Origin: Prostheceraeus crozeri
Taxonomy: Eukaryota > Platyhelminthes > Polycladida > Euryleptidae
Length of the DNA: 64,000 bases
Assembly (NCBI GenBank): GCA_907163375.1
Contig: CAJQUW010016896.1
Coordinates: forward strand, 62,001-126,000
Reading direction: 5' to 3'
Shown: positions 37,901 to 45,116 of the stretch, in pieces
Position numbering within the stretch: position 1 is the stretch's first letter
Layout: each line of letters opens with the position of its first letter
Translations under genes and position numbers: made by a program
The notes under the pieces: generated by a model
Told to the model about the DNA's origin: nothing
Databases searched by the model: none
What the model saw: the letters and a program-made list of their open reading frames with translations, nothing else

Positions 37901-38736
37901 ATTGAAAGGCTACGTTATATAGTAGAGAAGCTTTTAAATCTAGATCGAGAAGGAAACCGGATTTAATCCTCATTCAATCTAGATTGATTTTGCATCCACC
38001 TTCAAAAGCTGCATTAGAATCGCGATTGAATCTGAAGCATTAATCCACCTTTAGACTAATTTTGCAAAAAACCCCAGAAAATTGCGATCCTTGTGCAAGT
38101 GAATGTTATTGGACCGTAGAATTAAAGAAAAAGATTATTTCAAAAAAAGGGAATTGACAATGACTATATTTTATAAATGAAACTTTGTTTTCTCAATACC
38201 TTGTCTGGTTATTGTCAATTATGACTTGATAGAAGGGCATTAATATTGTGATTGGATTTGAGTTGCGGAAAAACCTTTCTCTTCTCTCGATCTTATCCCA
38301 AGTGCTAATTTAGTTCTGGAAGTACTTTTCTGTAAAATGGCCCAGCAGTACTTGTACGATGCGCCGCTACAATATTCTGTGAAAAATTAGATAAATAAAA
38401 AGAACTTACAGAGGGAGGTGCTTGTACTCCGTAATTCTGCGCAATATTTTGGAACGATGAGACATCTCCCATCATTGAGAACGGTTCAGCGACTGCACCA
38501 GAAAGCTCGATATGATTCTCTGCTCCAGCAACAAGAATCTTGTCAGGCAGCTGCATGTTGACAACAACTTCATCGGTGTTGGCTTTTCCTCCCATCGGAG
38601 GCATGAAAGAAAACCCATCTGGAGGGCTGACAAAAGATAGTCGATCAGGTACTCGCATACGATTCGAAATATCAGCCGTGAAGTTGATGTCCTCGTCTGC
38701 TTGTGCCCCGACTCTACTGTCCATTAGCGGATCCAT
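16746..38736 (-). CDS. MFF: Mitochondrial fission factor homologue (three coding exons)
   Basis: In other animals MFF is a tail-anchored outer-membrane protein of mitochondria and peroxisomes that recruits the dynamin GTPase Drp1 for fission. Exons 38736-38410, 27227-27133 and 16980-16746 join in phase to 218 codons. The N-terminus holds the two signature repeats, SNRMRVPDRL (residues 24-33) and NMQLPDKILVAG (60-71), which match RMRVPEKL and MQVPERIVVAG of vertebrate MFF. Residues 107-125 (PPSVLRVDAARLQEMD) match the PPRVLTL region. Residues 162-192 form a coiled coil, and 196-214 are a hydrophobic tail anchor followed by Gln-Ser-Arg-Ser. Donors are GTAAGT and GTAGAT; acceptors are TTTGTTTCAG and CCATTTGCAG. 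Introns are 11.2 and 10.2 kb. A TTTTTGTTAG acceptor just before the ATG suggests a further 5' UTR exon. Extra alternative exons cannot be excluded. Confidence 0.9.
17268..18296. mobile_element. TA-flanked MITE rich in ATACCAA/ATACGAA
   Basis: Terminal inverted repeats CACTGTAAATCGCT / AGCGATTTACAGTG are flanked by TA at 17266-17267 and 18297-18298, as for Tc1/mariner-type elements. The inverted similarity fades inward into many copies of ATACCAA and ATACGAA in both orientations near both ends, likely degenerate subterminal repeats. There is no transposase. Confidence 0.82.
18764..19562. repeat. Cluster of a 15-bp motif in both orientations
   Basis: CTCGGTCAGAGGACA occurs forward at 18764, 18965, 19181, 19525 and 19548, and reversed at 18939, 19132 (one change) and 19154. 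The segments 18764-18953 and 18965-19168 are diverged copies of one roughly 190-200-bp module (both continue AAATTGATGTCG and share GGAAACTCTTCGG), each bounded by the motif in inverted orientation. This looks like a tandem pair of small inverted-repeat elements plus solo ends. Superfamily unknown. Confidence 0.85.
20663..21053 (+). repeat. 35-bp tandem array, 11 copies
   Basis: GACATGTCAATCACAATCTG plus TCCTTGATCATCATA recurs every 35 bp from 20671 to 21021 (GACATGTCA starts at 20671, 20706, 20741 and so on). Variation is nearly confined to TCAATC, TCAACC and TCAGTC. The array sits inside a foldback element whose inverted relative at 678-905 carries one unit, so the expansion happened in this copy. 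Confidence 0.93.
21080..21217 (+). mobile_element. Foldback element, copy 2 (hairpin part)
   Basis: ACGCAACTCGTGCATGAGAT at 21080 is matched in reverse complement near 21200-21217 (GCAATCATGCACTAATTGC). An inner inverted pair around GCATTCGAAC / GTGAAATGC also occurs. It is the counterpart of 678-815 on the opposite strand. Confidence 0.7.
21218..22760. other. MFF intron 2, no feature recognised
   Basis: AT-rich intronic sequence. Short frames on either strand near 21.65 and 22.0-22.6 kb have no domain or splice support. Confidence 0.45.
22763..23346. mobile_element. mariner-type MITE, CAGGGTGTCC ends
   Basis: The left end CAGGATGTCCATTAAGTTTG and the right end (reverse complement CAGGGTGTCCATAACGTTTG) form inverted repeats of more than 30 bp. 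They are flanked by TA at 22761-22762 and 23347-23348. The 584-bp interior is non-coding. The terminus type is widespread among Tc1/mariner MITEs. Confidence 0.87.
23349..24560. other. MFF intron 2, no feature recognised
   Basis: AT-rich intronic sequence without inverted-repeat boundaries or coding signal that I could find. Confidence 0.45.
24569..25140. mobile_element. hAT-type MITE, CAGTGTTCC ends
   Basis: The left end CAGTGTTCCACAAAGTCGG and the right end (reverse complement CAGAGTTCGACAAACTTCG) are imperfect inverted repeats. They are flanked by ATGTAGGC (24561-24568) and ATGTAGAC (25141-25148), an 8-bp duplication with one difference. ATGCGGCCGG occurs near each end in the same orientation. 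The 572-bp element is non-coding. Confidence 0.87.
25149..25810. other. MFF intron 2, no feature recognised
   Basis: Sequence with several short CTTGGG/CCCAAG words around 25530-25690 that recall the 9548-10381 element ends, but no clear inverted boundary. No gene seen. Confidence 0.4.
25821..26602. mobile_element. TIR element with 9-10-bp target duplication
   Basis: Termini AGGGCGGTTTTTTATTGACC and (reverse complement of right end) AGGTCGGTCAATAAAGTC lie inside ACTAATTACT (25811-25820) and ACTAATTACA (26603-26612). This is a 9-bp perfect, 10-bp near-perfect duplication. Both subterminal regions are crowded with TTGAC/TTATTGAC and TTTTTACC words. The 782-bp interior has no transposase. The duplication length suggests a Mutator-like (MULE) rather than hAT origin; this is inference. 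Confidence 0.72.
26613..27132. other. MFF intron 2, proximal end
   Basis: Intronic sequence next to the exon 2 donor; no repeat or second coding segment recognised. Confidence 0.4.
27133..27227 (-). CDS. MFF: MFF middle coding exon
   Basis: A 95-nt exon between TTTGTTTCAG and GTAGAT, entered in phase 0 and left in phase 2. It encodes VLRVDAARLQEMDIEEEGEE and a basic Gly/Arg tail. It joins directly to PPS from the first exon and to RQRRMEVEAP of the last. Confidence 0.88.
27534..28130. mobile_element. hAT-type MITE, CACAGAAT family, copy 2
   Basis: A 597-bp relative of 11380-11986 in the same orientation, with the same CACAGAAT...ATTCTGTG ends, flanked by a perfect 8-bp duplication ACTACAAT (27526-27533 and 28131-28138). 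It lies in MFF intron 1, 300 bp from the middle exon. A 142-codon reverse frame inside it is not conserved as one frame in the other copy, so I do not treat it as a gene. Confidence 0.92.
28139..28559. other. MFF intron 1, no feature recognised
   Basis: Intronic sequence; near its right end it begins to resemble the 3' flank of the CUB gene (GCAGCGACGAGTTAACTTCT and AGGAAAGTCTTCAAATAA match the flank near 30.88-30.95 kb). Confidence 0.5.
28560..28900 (-). pseudogene. CUB membrane protein remnant A (membrane-tail region)
   Basis: The reverse strand encodes KVLDEKPVNITKVV, then ITSENKLELLVAGIVYFMMG and further hydrophobic residues (GVITTCFVVIKIM), ending LKLINDII. This parallels the juxtamembrane, membrane and tail segment of the complete gene (DAKPTNVNKAI, ISEENRRLLIGIGCFMGG, CANLINDLI). 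The CUB domains are absent and the pieces lie in different frames, so it is a decayed partial duplicate. Its 3' flank also matches that of the complete gene. Confidence 0.75.
28925..29002. repeat. 24-bp perfect inverted repeat between gene remnants
   Basis: The arms 28925-28948 (TTTTAAAAGATGAAAACGTC plus GCAT) and 28979-29002 are exact reverse complements with a 30-base AT-rich spacer. It sits at the junction between remnants A and B and partly overlaps B. Confidence 0.9.
28960..29283 (-). pseudogene. CUB membrane protein remnant B (membrane-tail region)
   Basis: Starting at about 29283 the reverse strand resembles the KLIDAKPTN segment of the complete gene (AGCTGATTGATGCAGAGCCA and after). 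It continues NIATSVRNSFETDSLVRLDE and a hydrophobic GFLSVGIVSFMVVV stretch, and ends PLQPQGG, matching GGTGCG-type tail sequence near 30970. There are no CUB domains, so it is a second truncated duplicate in tandem with A. Confidence 0.7.
29544..29837 (+). pseudogene. piggyBac-type C-terminal zinc domain ORF
   Basis: This 97-codon ORF carries the Cys/His pattern of piggyBac transposase C-termini: C42-x2-C45, C53-x2-C56, H61, C64, C68 and H69, within RKCAVCKKQVRRQCRQCDVG and LHIDCFPTCHD. The DDE catalytic domain is missing upstream, where no similar coding is seen. The ORF starts with an ATG and a basic KRK stretch, so a small domesticated protein is possible. A transposon remnant in MFF intron 1 is the simpler reading. 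Confidence 0.75.
29838..30934. other. MFF intron 1, 3' side of the CUB gene
   Basis: AT-rich sequence with no gene recognised. The stretch nearest 30934 is the 3' flank of the CUB gene and is shared with remnant A. Confidence 0.45.
30935..31969 (-). CDS. Two-CUB-domain single-pass membrane protein
   Basis: This intact 344-codon single exon encodes a type I membrane protein. Residues 1-22 are a signal peptide. CUB 1 spans about 28-151 with four cysteines (C28, C58, C87, C111) and the hallmarks DYLSVYDGG and GFNISYHL. CUB 2 spans about 162-272 with C162, C190, C213 and C235. Residues 293-317 (LLIGIGCFMGGVVTACLVVL onward) are the membrane helix, followed by a basic stop-transfer stretch MRRQRR and a short tail. 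CUB domains bind proteins or sugars outside the cell, often with calcium. No protease or kinase domain is attached, so a receptor or adhesion role is inference. A TATATATT sequence lies about 75 bp upstream at 32038-32045. The gene lies in MFF intron 1 on the same strand, with two truncated relatives downstream. Confidence 0.9.
   Translation of the reverse strand: MSALHSLLILFYFLPAIPPLRSQSSSTCGDLVQKSSGGFLTSHKQFDRENKYPRNMDCKWIIRGGEGKVIHLVVEYFNVDFASDMLCTPGQDYLSVYDGGNERSPKLAVMCGRKMYFASELYSSGQSMMLRFKSNGDRYAGEGFNISYHLIDRARMSNNSWCGGQRILRGEQGVIESRGIDRFKDFMPFCEWVIERKKSKGVRLHFESFFVDCSHHDLTIFVRESGKKMPVTKYCGNGIPSDVYSNTSQSVRINIERVWKVKSKFKISYKLIDAKPTNVNKAIYKISEENRRLLIGIGCFMGGVVTACLVVLFIITMRRQRRITTIAAARRCANLINDLISRLS
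31970..32471. other. CUB gene 5' flank
   Basis: Presumed promoter and 5' UTR region of the CUB gene (TATATATT at about 32038-32045, minus strand), followed by unassigned sequence. Confidence 0.4.
32472..32770. repeat. 140-bp tandem duplication
   Basis: TAATCATAATTTTGAGCAAG starts at 32472, 32612 and 32752. The first two copies are almost identical over 140 bp; the third covers only about the first 20 bp. Identity is high, so the duplication is recent. Confidence 0.93.
32870..33749 (-). pseudogene. Fragment of a multicopy transposon-like gene family
   Basis: In order, the reverse strand reads NYSRWLSKFQLDML-type sequence, EEGVFTIRRTSHAFSRCPVD, LTLEQTVNAHAKF, then AEADTRICLHAKSIDDIVV, RGSDADIAIILL, LWMDTGTASRNN, ALPSYHAFTCSDYTP and FVAILFGDKQS. 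From memory this is the order of a large uncharacterised family in aquatic invertebrates, recognised by NYARWLP, D..IEQ..N, EADTRI and LPAFHAFTGCD motifs. Its function is unknown to me and its multicopy nature suggests a mobile origin. Material is missing between the blocks at about 33459 and 33420, and stops interrupt it. The 149-bp array upstream is made of its first block. Confidence 0.75.
33600..36863 (-). repeat. 149-bp tandem array, about 22 copies, built from coding sequence
   Basis: CACACGCCTTCCTCCAAGAT recurs every 149 bp. On the reverse strand each unit encodes TPIIRLFVAANHGNYSRWLS, KFQLDMLNVDGMHPELREIL and EEG, the first block of the gene fragment at 32870-33749; the unit next to that fragment runs on into it. 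Between units is a short linker (GTTCACCCAGTGA and variants). Since 149 is two more than a multiple of three, the frame changes each unit and the array cannot be one long protein repeat. Variants (GTGTGTGCAG for GTGCATGCCG, ATTTGC for ACTTGC, GACTCGG for CACTGGG) recur at two- and four-unit spacing. One unit has an extra A near 36509. Confidence 0.95.
36864..38409. other. MFF intron 1, distal end
   Basis: At 36864 the sequence leaves the array; on the minus strand it reads TTGCTAACAATTAG just before the repeat, which resembles an intron branch point and acceptor. At 37570-37690 TATGATCATACCCTATGTTT occurs twice 92 bp apart. No gene recognised. Confidence 0.5.
38410..38736 (-). CDS. MFF: MFF first coding exon
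   Basis: ATG at 38734-38736, 109 codons in phase 0, donor CCCTCT|GTAAGT. It encodes both MFF signature repeats and ends YGVQAPPS. The ATG is preceded within 10 nt by an acceptor-like TCTTTTTGTTAG on the minus strand, so an upstream non-coding exon is likely. Confidence 0.9.
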
Positions 38737-38798
38737 TTACTACAAACTAACAAAAAGATAATTGTCAATCATGCAAATATGTAATTCTTAGTCTCATC

Positions 38799-39720
38799 TA
38801 GGGTTGTTTCCCGGGATTTCCAGGGAAATCAGCTAATTTCGAGAAATCGATTTCCCGGGAAAATATTTCGGGATCACGGGAAATACATAATATTTGTGAT
38901 TTAGTTACAGCAAAGATATTAATAGGGTAGATATGTCGCTCTTTTGTATTATGTGTCATTTCGGTTTCAACAATAAACAAACTGTAATTGGAAGACTATA
39001 GATTATATATTATAGTTTGTGTTTTAATAACATTGCATGTGTTTACGCTTATTCTGAAGTTTTGAAATGTTCGATGAATTAACAGGAATTTACTAAGTTT
39101 GAAATCTACAGTTAACCCGGTGGAAAATAAGTGAGGGATTCTAGCTGGAATTTTTAATGTTACCATAACCATACGTGTAATAAGATCTTTGTCATTCACT
39201 GAATTAAAGTGATCGAAGCAAACGGAAATGTTTACGGAAGTAATCATAACCTCGGTAACATCAGGTTCGAATATCTTATCAAGTTACTTCTGCTAAAAGA
39301 AGAGGGGTCAAACTAGAGTGCTGTTCAAAAAATGGGACACCTAAATTTTTTAATAATTTTTTACGTCTTATCGGGAGCTCTGTCCAGAGCATGTTTTTAT
39401 GAATACCCAAGTTTTATAGCTCATTAGAATCTTTGGAAAGTTAGCTTTTAAATGATGTATGCCTTCTTGCTGTACAATAAATATAAAAGGCAGGAGATGC
39501 GATTGAAATTGATGAAAATGTAGCTGTCCCATTTTTTTTCACCACTGCATGTATTTACATGTTATATTACCCACGAGTTATTCTAAAATATCGTTGATAA
39601 TCTATCATCAATGTAATCGGCTTATAGACCTTACTAATTAATTTCCCGGGATCTCGGAAAATGATTGAATGATTTCCCGATTTCCCGGGATAAGATTTTT
39701 CGGGATATACAACAACCCTA
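38799..39720. mobile_element. hAT-type MITE, TAGGGTTGT ends
   Basis: Termini TAGGGTTGT / ACAACCCTA are flanked by a perfect 8-bp duplication GTCTCATC (38791-38798 and 39721-39728). TTTCCCGGGA and CGGGAAAT words cluster at both ends, as the subterminal binding repeats of hAT elements do. The 922-bp element is non-coding and sits 53 bp upstream of the MFF coding exon's acceptor. It contains a second MITE at 39316-39548. Confidence 0.92.
39316..39548. mobile_element. Small MITE nested in the hAT-type MITE
   Basis: AGTGCTGTTCAAAAAATGGGACA at the left (read in two parts: AGTGCTGTTC, AAAAAATGGGACA) and CAGTGGTG, AAAAAAAATGGGACA from the reverse complement of the right end form inverted repeats of about 24 bp around 185 bp of non-coding sequence. 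A clean target duplication is not visible. The A-rich GGGACA terminus resembles Tc1/mariner MITEs. Confidence 0.65.
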
Positions 39721-39728
39721 GTCTCATC

Positions 39729-40135
39729 TCTCTTGACAATGCTGTCAGCATTCATGATGGTACATTTAGTATTGGTCATCACATCAAAAAAAAAAAAAAC
39801 AGTACACCTGCCTCTTCGTGTTCTCCCTCTTATAAAATTGCTGCTATGCTTTCCCTATTTTCTAGAGCGTACAGAGTATGTTCCAATAAAGAGAATTTTA
39901 GAATAGCATGTGAACGCATCAAACCAATGTTTCAGAAAAAGGGCTATGATTCGTATCATATTGACAAAATTTAAAAAATGTGCTAACCAAGTCTGATAAT
40001 TGGTCGAAAAAATCACAGGAATCGGATCTTCTAATTTCTGAAGGGCTTCAGCTAATGGATTTCATCCTATTTATTATTAATTAAATGCAATGAGTTATAT
40101 AATTAACTGGCATTTTCAACAGTTCCAAATGGCGA
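39729..40135. other. No recognisable gene
   Basis: Short AT-rich stretch with a poly(A) run at 39786-39800; a 101-codon forward frame beginning inside the MITE has no domain. Confidence 0.4.
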
Positions 40136-40307
40136 ATTATTTCACCTGATGCAGATAACATAACCATTGATGGTGCGCAGGTGGACAAAGTGGACGAATT
40201 TGTGCTTTTAGGTAGTATTGTCCCTGATACTTCACCTGACGTTAAGAGAAGAACCGCCCTGGCATCGCAAGCCTTTGGTCGGCTTGGAAAGTCAGCATGG
40301 TTGAAAC

Positions 40308-40340
40308 AAGGTTGGGTCTTGGGTCTTCAACCCAACCTTG
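40308..40340. mobile_element. 33-bp double-ended DNA transposon derivative in the LINE
   Basis: AAGGTTGGGTCTTGGGT faces its own complement CCCAACCTTG with almost nothing between. It is flanked by GTTGAAAC (40300-40307) and CTTGAAAC (40341-40348). Leaving out the insert and one flank restores the LINE reading AWLKRRINRALK. The ends match those of 9548-10381. It is a nearly complete internal deletion of a hAT-like element that still moved, or was deleted after insertion. Confidence 0.8.
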
Positions 40341-40496
40341 CTTGAAACGACGCATCAATCGAGCGCTTAAGATCAGGTTATATAAGGCCCTGATTTTGCC
40401 AATCGCCATCTATGCATCCGAAACATGGACGCTAATAGCTGAGGATGTGAGACGTCTAGAAGTATTTGAAATGAGATGCCTGCGGTCTATCCTACG

Positions 40497-40780
40497 CGTC
40501 AGCAGACGTGATAGAATGAGAAATGTGGGAATCATTCTCTGTGAACACCTCCATTTCGTCGGAAATTCAGAAGAAAGGCTGTGCTGATTTGGACACGTAG
40601 TATGTGGACCAGCTGAAAACTACGTGTACAAAACATACCGTCAGCAGACATGATAGAATGAGAAATGTGGGAATCATTCTCTGTGAACATCTCCATTTCG
40701 TCGGAAATTCAGACGAAAGGCTGTGCTGATTTGGACACGTAGTATGTGGACCAGCTGAAATTTCGTGTACAAAACATACC
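40497..40780 (+). repeat. 142-bp tandem duplication inside the LINE tail
   Basis: CGTCAGCAGACGTGATAGAA starts at 40497 and CGTCAGCAGACATGATAGAA at 40639; the two 142-bp copies differ at only a few sites. The duplication followed insertion of the LINE. Confidence 0.92.
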
Positions 40781-40975
40781 AGCAAGATTTCTCAAATCGA
40801 AGGGTGCGGGGGAGCCCCAAGAAACGTTGAACCGACCAAATCAAGTGGGGCACAGGTATACCTTTACTTGCGACAGAGCGACGAGCAAGAGAAAGTTGGT
40901 GCAAAGAGTATAGAAAGGTGGGAGCAAGGGGCGATCATCGCCTATGCACATAAGTCAAGTAAGTCAAGCAATAAT

Positions 40976-41815
40976 ATACATATATCAGGGTTACGCGTTA
41001 TGTATATTCTCATACGATGATGAAAATCATCCCAGTAGTCAATTATAACAGAATATAATGCTTACAAGTTTGAATAATTGATTGAAGTAGTCCTGATGAG
41101 GACTGATGGCGCTCTACAACCCGCAAGTGTACAAATGCAATGCTGTTGTAACCATTGGATTAAGCAGTTCTTAAAAGAACTCAATGTAGTTTTCTCGTGG
41201 CAACGAATTATAATTGATCAGCTTTGGCCCAATATCTGGTAAAAATGGAAATCTTAAGACTTGTAACACTACTCATTCTTACTGTTAATATACTAATACC
41301 ATAGATTCCAAACACTGCCGCTTACATGTTCAAAACAGACGTCTAATATACTGTACCGACTACAGATGCTGATAGTGGAAATAGAATAAGACAATGGTCA
41401 CCATAGGTTAAGGAAATTAAAAATGAATATTATAAAACAACAGGAAACCAATGGATAAAAATGGAAAAGTGGAGGTAAAACATAGAATTACAATTATACT
41501 ATTACACCGATTACAAGTGAACTATATCTGACACTACACATGGTGGATAAGTGGAAAGTGGATAATGGAAGTTAACAGTAGAACTACGATGATACTCTAC
41601 TACACCTAAAGCAATGGAACTATACACACTATACCTAAGACTACGCATGGAAAATACTATCTCTTCACTTGAATATTTGTTATCGCCAGTTTCTTAAAGC
41701 GCCTATAATACTTCATGGAGTGCAATATTTCTTCATTTGTTCTTCATTTGTCTTCATCCAAATGATATGATTTGAAATACTACACTTCGACCACTACTTC
41801 AGCCACCAATTAAGG
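40976..41815. other. No gene; degenerate GGATAA/TGGAA-rich stretch
   Basis: Sequence with many short words such as GGATAAGTGG, GGAAAGTGGA and ACTACAC between 41370 and 41650, a weak degenerate repeat. No coding or RNA gene seen. Confidence 0.4.
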
Positions 41816-41819
41816 GGTT

Positions 41820-41935
41820 TTGATTGTCAGTCATCAGCAGGCACTCATCTAGTTGTGTTTCGACACTTAACCTGAACACTGAATTGAGTCAAACCCAGAC
41901 GAGCGGGGTCCCTTACATTCTCGCTGACAAAATAC
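41820..41935. repeat. Dispersed repeat shared with 63115-63220
   Basis: GTCAGTCATCAGCAGGCACT through CAAACCCAGACGAGCGGGGT aligns with the segment at 63115-63220 (TCGTCAGCAGGTACCCGCC...). Many differences are C to T or G to A at CpG sites of the other copy, as expected for a methylated old copy. It is likely a conserved part of a retroelement; family unknown. Confidence 0.65.
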
Positions 41936-43947
41936 TCAATAAGTAATGACATGTCTGGAAAGATATGTCAGACATCATTCAAATATTACGTTTCCCACAT
42001 GTAAACTCATCCTGTCATTAAATCATCAATCAGTAAGTCAAGTCAGGATCATCAAGTCAGTAATTAAATTATTAATGTCATTGTTGTATGCTTTTTGCGA
42101 TCCGCACATGCAAACAAATCCTGTACCTCAATCTTTGCCTTTTCGATTCCCACAAGTAGACAGATCCTGTTCATCCTCGATTCCCATAAATATGTAATCG
42201 TTGTGTGATAAATATGTAATCCGCCTTTACACAAATTTCACCTCATTCGCCGTGACTTAACAATGGGAGCCCTCTCTTTTCCCTCTGCATTCTCTTCACC
42301 CTCCCCAAGTTTTGTCTGCAAGTGATTGTTAGTCGGCGTTAAAGAAATGTGAGTCTTTTGTTGTCGCATGCCTTATTGAAATTCACAGGGTGAAGTGAAT
42401 TGTCGAGAAGATTTTGCGTAACTTAGGTATAGCAGCCTCTGTAGTCAAACTAAGATATGATTACATTTCACCCACTATTTTTGTTTTTGAAAATTATATG
42501 GTGTCTATGGTGTCATAAACCATTTATACAGCTGTGCTAATAATTTCACATCAACACAATGTGAATTGCGTGACTTAGTACGATTTTATATCTTAACGTA
42601 GGAATGTAGCATCACACTGTTATGGGCCTAAAGGTTCCGTAGGCCAGGTCTCTGAAAAATGGAAATGAAGTGCCATAACAGTTTTTATGACAGTTGTTAA
42701 GATTTGCCACTGAATGCCCATAGTCTGGGAGCATAGCATATGCATCTCTTACCGATTCGGTACTTTTAGTAGACCTATCTCAACCTTTTAAAGCATAAGC
42801 GTCTATGTTAATTGGGAAAATCCGATTATTTTCCATTGCTGTCTGATATTACGTAAAATATGGCTGAAATTTTTGTCATTCTTGTTATTAACAAGAAGCT
42901 TCATACACTGATGTCACGATATTTACCATCAAGGTGAAGCGAAAAAATAACATTAGGAGAATGTCAGGACTGACTTTACTCGGCAAACGTATTTTTCGAC
43001 AATTTTTAACCGCAAATAATCACGTCAAATCAATTTTTCAACGAATCTTGCTAGATTTCGGATAAACTGCAGTTGGTATGAATGTATCAGCTACGGAGCA
43101 TTTGCCTGGATAACAGATAGAAAAATTTGATTTTTTTGTTAAGTTTGGGTAAATAATACACATCTATTTCTAAATCAAAGATTAATTCCTTCTCCAATTA
43201 AAATTGACATCCGACTGATAATGAAACCAGTTGATAGGTATACAAGTATTCCGCAAGGAACTACTTTTTGTACGGACCAAATGGATTTTGAAACCTTATA
43301 AACAAGCAAACCTACTCAATTTATATACCCAAAAAATCAATTTCAGGTTTCCCGTTTTAGTCCATGTGTCATCCATCCCAAAACATTTTGTTCTGACATG
43401 ATAAGTAGGAATTGGGGCATTCACGTCAACATCGGTTCAACCGATGATTAGTATGACTCTTGAAAAGAAATTGGCTTGACGTATTTTTTTCCGGTAAAAA
43501 AACTTGAAAAATCACGATTACCGAACAAAATATGTCTTGAAAATCACTAAATGTGACTTTTAGTTACCACCTCGACGATAGCTATCGCAACACCAACGAA
43601 TGTATGTACTTGTTTAATAACTAGGAAGTAAATCCTAGTAATATTTGACACAATGTTAAAGTGGTGGCAAGTCATCATACGTTCATGCTTAAAAGGAAAA
43701 GACAGGCACTGTAAAATTGCACAATAACAAGCAGATATACCTACGCATTACACTCCCAGATTACACAGTGACTGCAATTAGATTTTTCAAAAGCTTAAGT
43801 GAATAGGCCCACAGTTACAGCAGACCTATCATATGTTGCATTCTAACTTATGTCATAAAATCTCATTTTCACGCAAAATACGTAAATAAGTTAATAACGT
43901 AATGCGAAATTTACATGTGTAGCTGCATCAAATTTCAAAACTAAAAC
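41936..43947. other. No recognisable gene
   Basis: About 2 kb of AT-rich sequence; the one 83-codon forward frame near 41.95 kb has no domain. No element ends were found. Confidence 0.45.
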
Positions 43948-43950
43948 AGT

Positions 43951-45113
43951 AGGCGATTTCAAAGTTTCGGTAGATTGGGTTGGATCAACCGTATTGCGAT
44001 GGAACTAACCTGATTCCGATTGAATAAAAGGGCAATGACATAATTAACATTTTGTTTAACCCAACCGAAATTTTGAAATCTATCCTAGAAACACGGTTGT
44101 TTGGCTCGTTCAATCCCATTACGGTAGTTACAACCAGTGTCCGATAGGAAGATAATAAACAATCAGAATCCGGTTGGTTCAACGAGCGTATCGGGTTGAA
44201 TGCACGCAGGTTTTTCGTATCTCCACAATGCATTATTTGTTCCACGAGCAGGTCGTTGGAAAGTCGATTAACTCTGTCAGGTTTCAAAATCTCGGTTCGG
44301 TTGAAATCAGTTGAGGAAATGACAGCCGTTTTTTCTTGCTGTCGCCGGTGTAATCCAATCCTCGAGAATTGGATCGGCACCATATAAACGCGCTCAAGCT
44401 CAAAGTGAATCAGAACATGATAACAAACGAACTTTTCGCCTGTCACGAAATGAATTGGAACAATTTGGAAATCAATTTCATGGCGAAGAATTGCCTGGTT
44501 GTCATCTGGCAACAAGTCAGAGGATGGCTAAACAATTTTGTGGAGTTGGATACTTTCGTCAAACGTAGCGATCAGCTGGAATTGCGATATCAACTGCCCA
44601 TTTACATACTCATTTGGTATCCGAGTGGATGGCATCAATCGAACAAAGATATGTTTCTTCACCAAAATCTGATCAATTACCAAATTTGCAAACTGGAGAG
44701 ATTGAAGGTCGGCAAGTGGTGGGTGCTTGCCTGTCCTCCCTTCAAACAGTACACTTCCAAAGAAACCTGGTAAAGTCTTAGTTCGAGAGGCTTGGGTATA
44801 TCTATCACTGTTCGTAAGCATAAAATTCAGTAAAAATATTCTGACTGTCTTGCCAACGTTTGTTCGCGGACATCTTCACTTACCAGCTGCTTTCATGACT
44901 CATCTTCTTCTACCGCGATATCCCCATTTCGTGAAGCAGTCAGATTGAACGAATCGGATTCTGATCAATGATGCGTCGTGGTTAATCAGAATGGAGTGGA
45001 ATTGAGTGGGAACAACCCTACTCTGGTTAGCAGGCATCTGTCGTTAATCACACTCTGATTCGGTTGACCGAAACTCAATCGTAATCTGATTAGACGGAAC
45101 TTTGAAACTGCCT
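43951..45113. mobile_element. Inverted-repeat element with CAACCGAA subterminal motifs
   Basis: AGGCGATTTCAAAGTTTCGG at the left and AGGCAGTTTCAAAGTTCCGT (reverse complement of the right end) are terminal inverted repeats. They lie next to AGT on each side (43948-43950, 45114-45116), a possible 3-bp target duplication. GGTTGAACC-, CAACCGAA- and TGATTCCGATT-type words recur in both arms. The 176-codon reverse and 134-codon forward frames overlap each other and match no transposase I know. The superfamily is uncertain (3-bp duplications occur in PIF/Harbinger). Confidence 0.68.
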
Positions 45114-45116
45114 AGT

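Larger units (their letters stand above)
40136..40975 (+). mobile_element. Non-LTR retrotransposon 3' fragment (RTE-like tail)
   Basis: The forward strand encodes the region after the RT: DNITIDGAQVDKVDEFVLLG, then INRALKIRLYKALILPIAIY, ASETWTLIAEDVRRLE and VFEMRCLRSIL. It ends with a degenerate GRP.KRW-type segment (about 40805-40910) and a short AAGTCAAGTAAGTCAAG tail. The ETWTL and FEMRCLR tail is common in RTE-like and related elements; clade is uncertain. It is broken by a 33-bp transposon footprint (40308-40340) and a 142-bp internal duplication. Confidence 0.85.

Noticed and set aside
43985-44773. 176-codon reverse and 134-codon forward ORFs as genes
   Set aside because: They overlap on opposite strands within a transposon with inverted repeats and show no domain.
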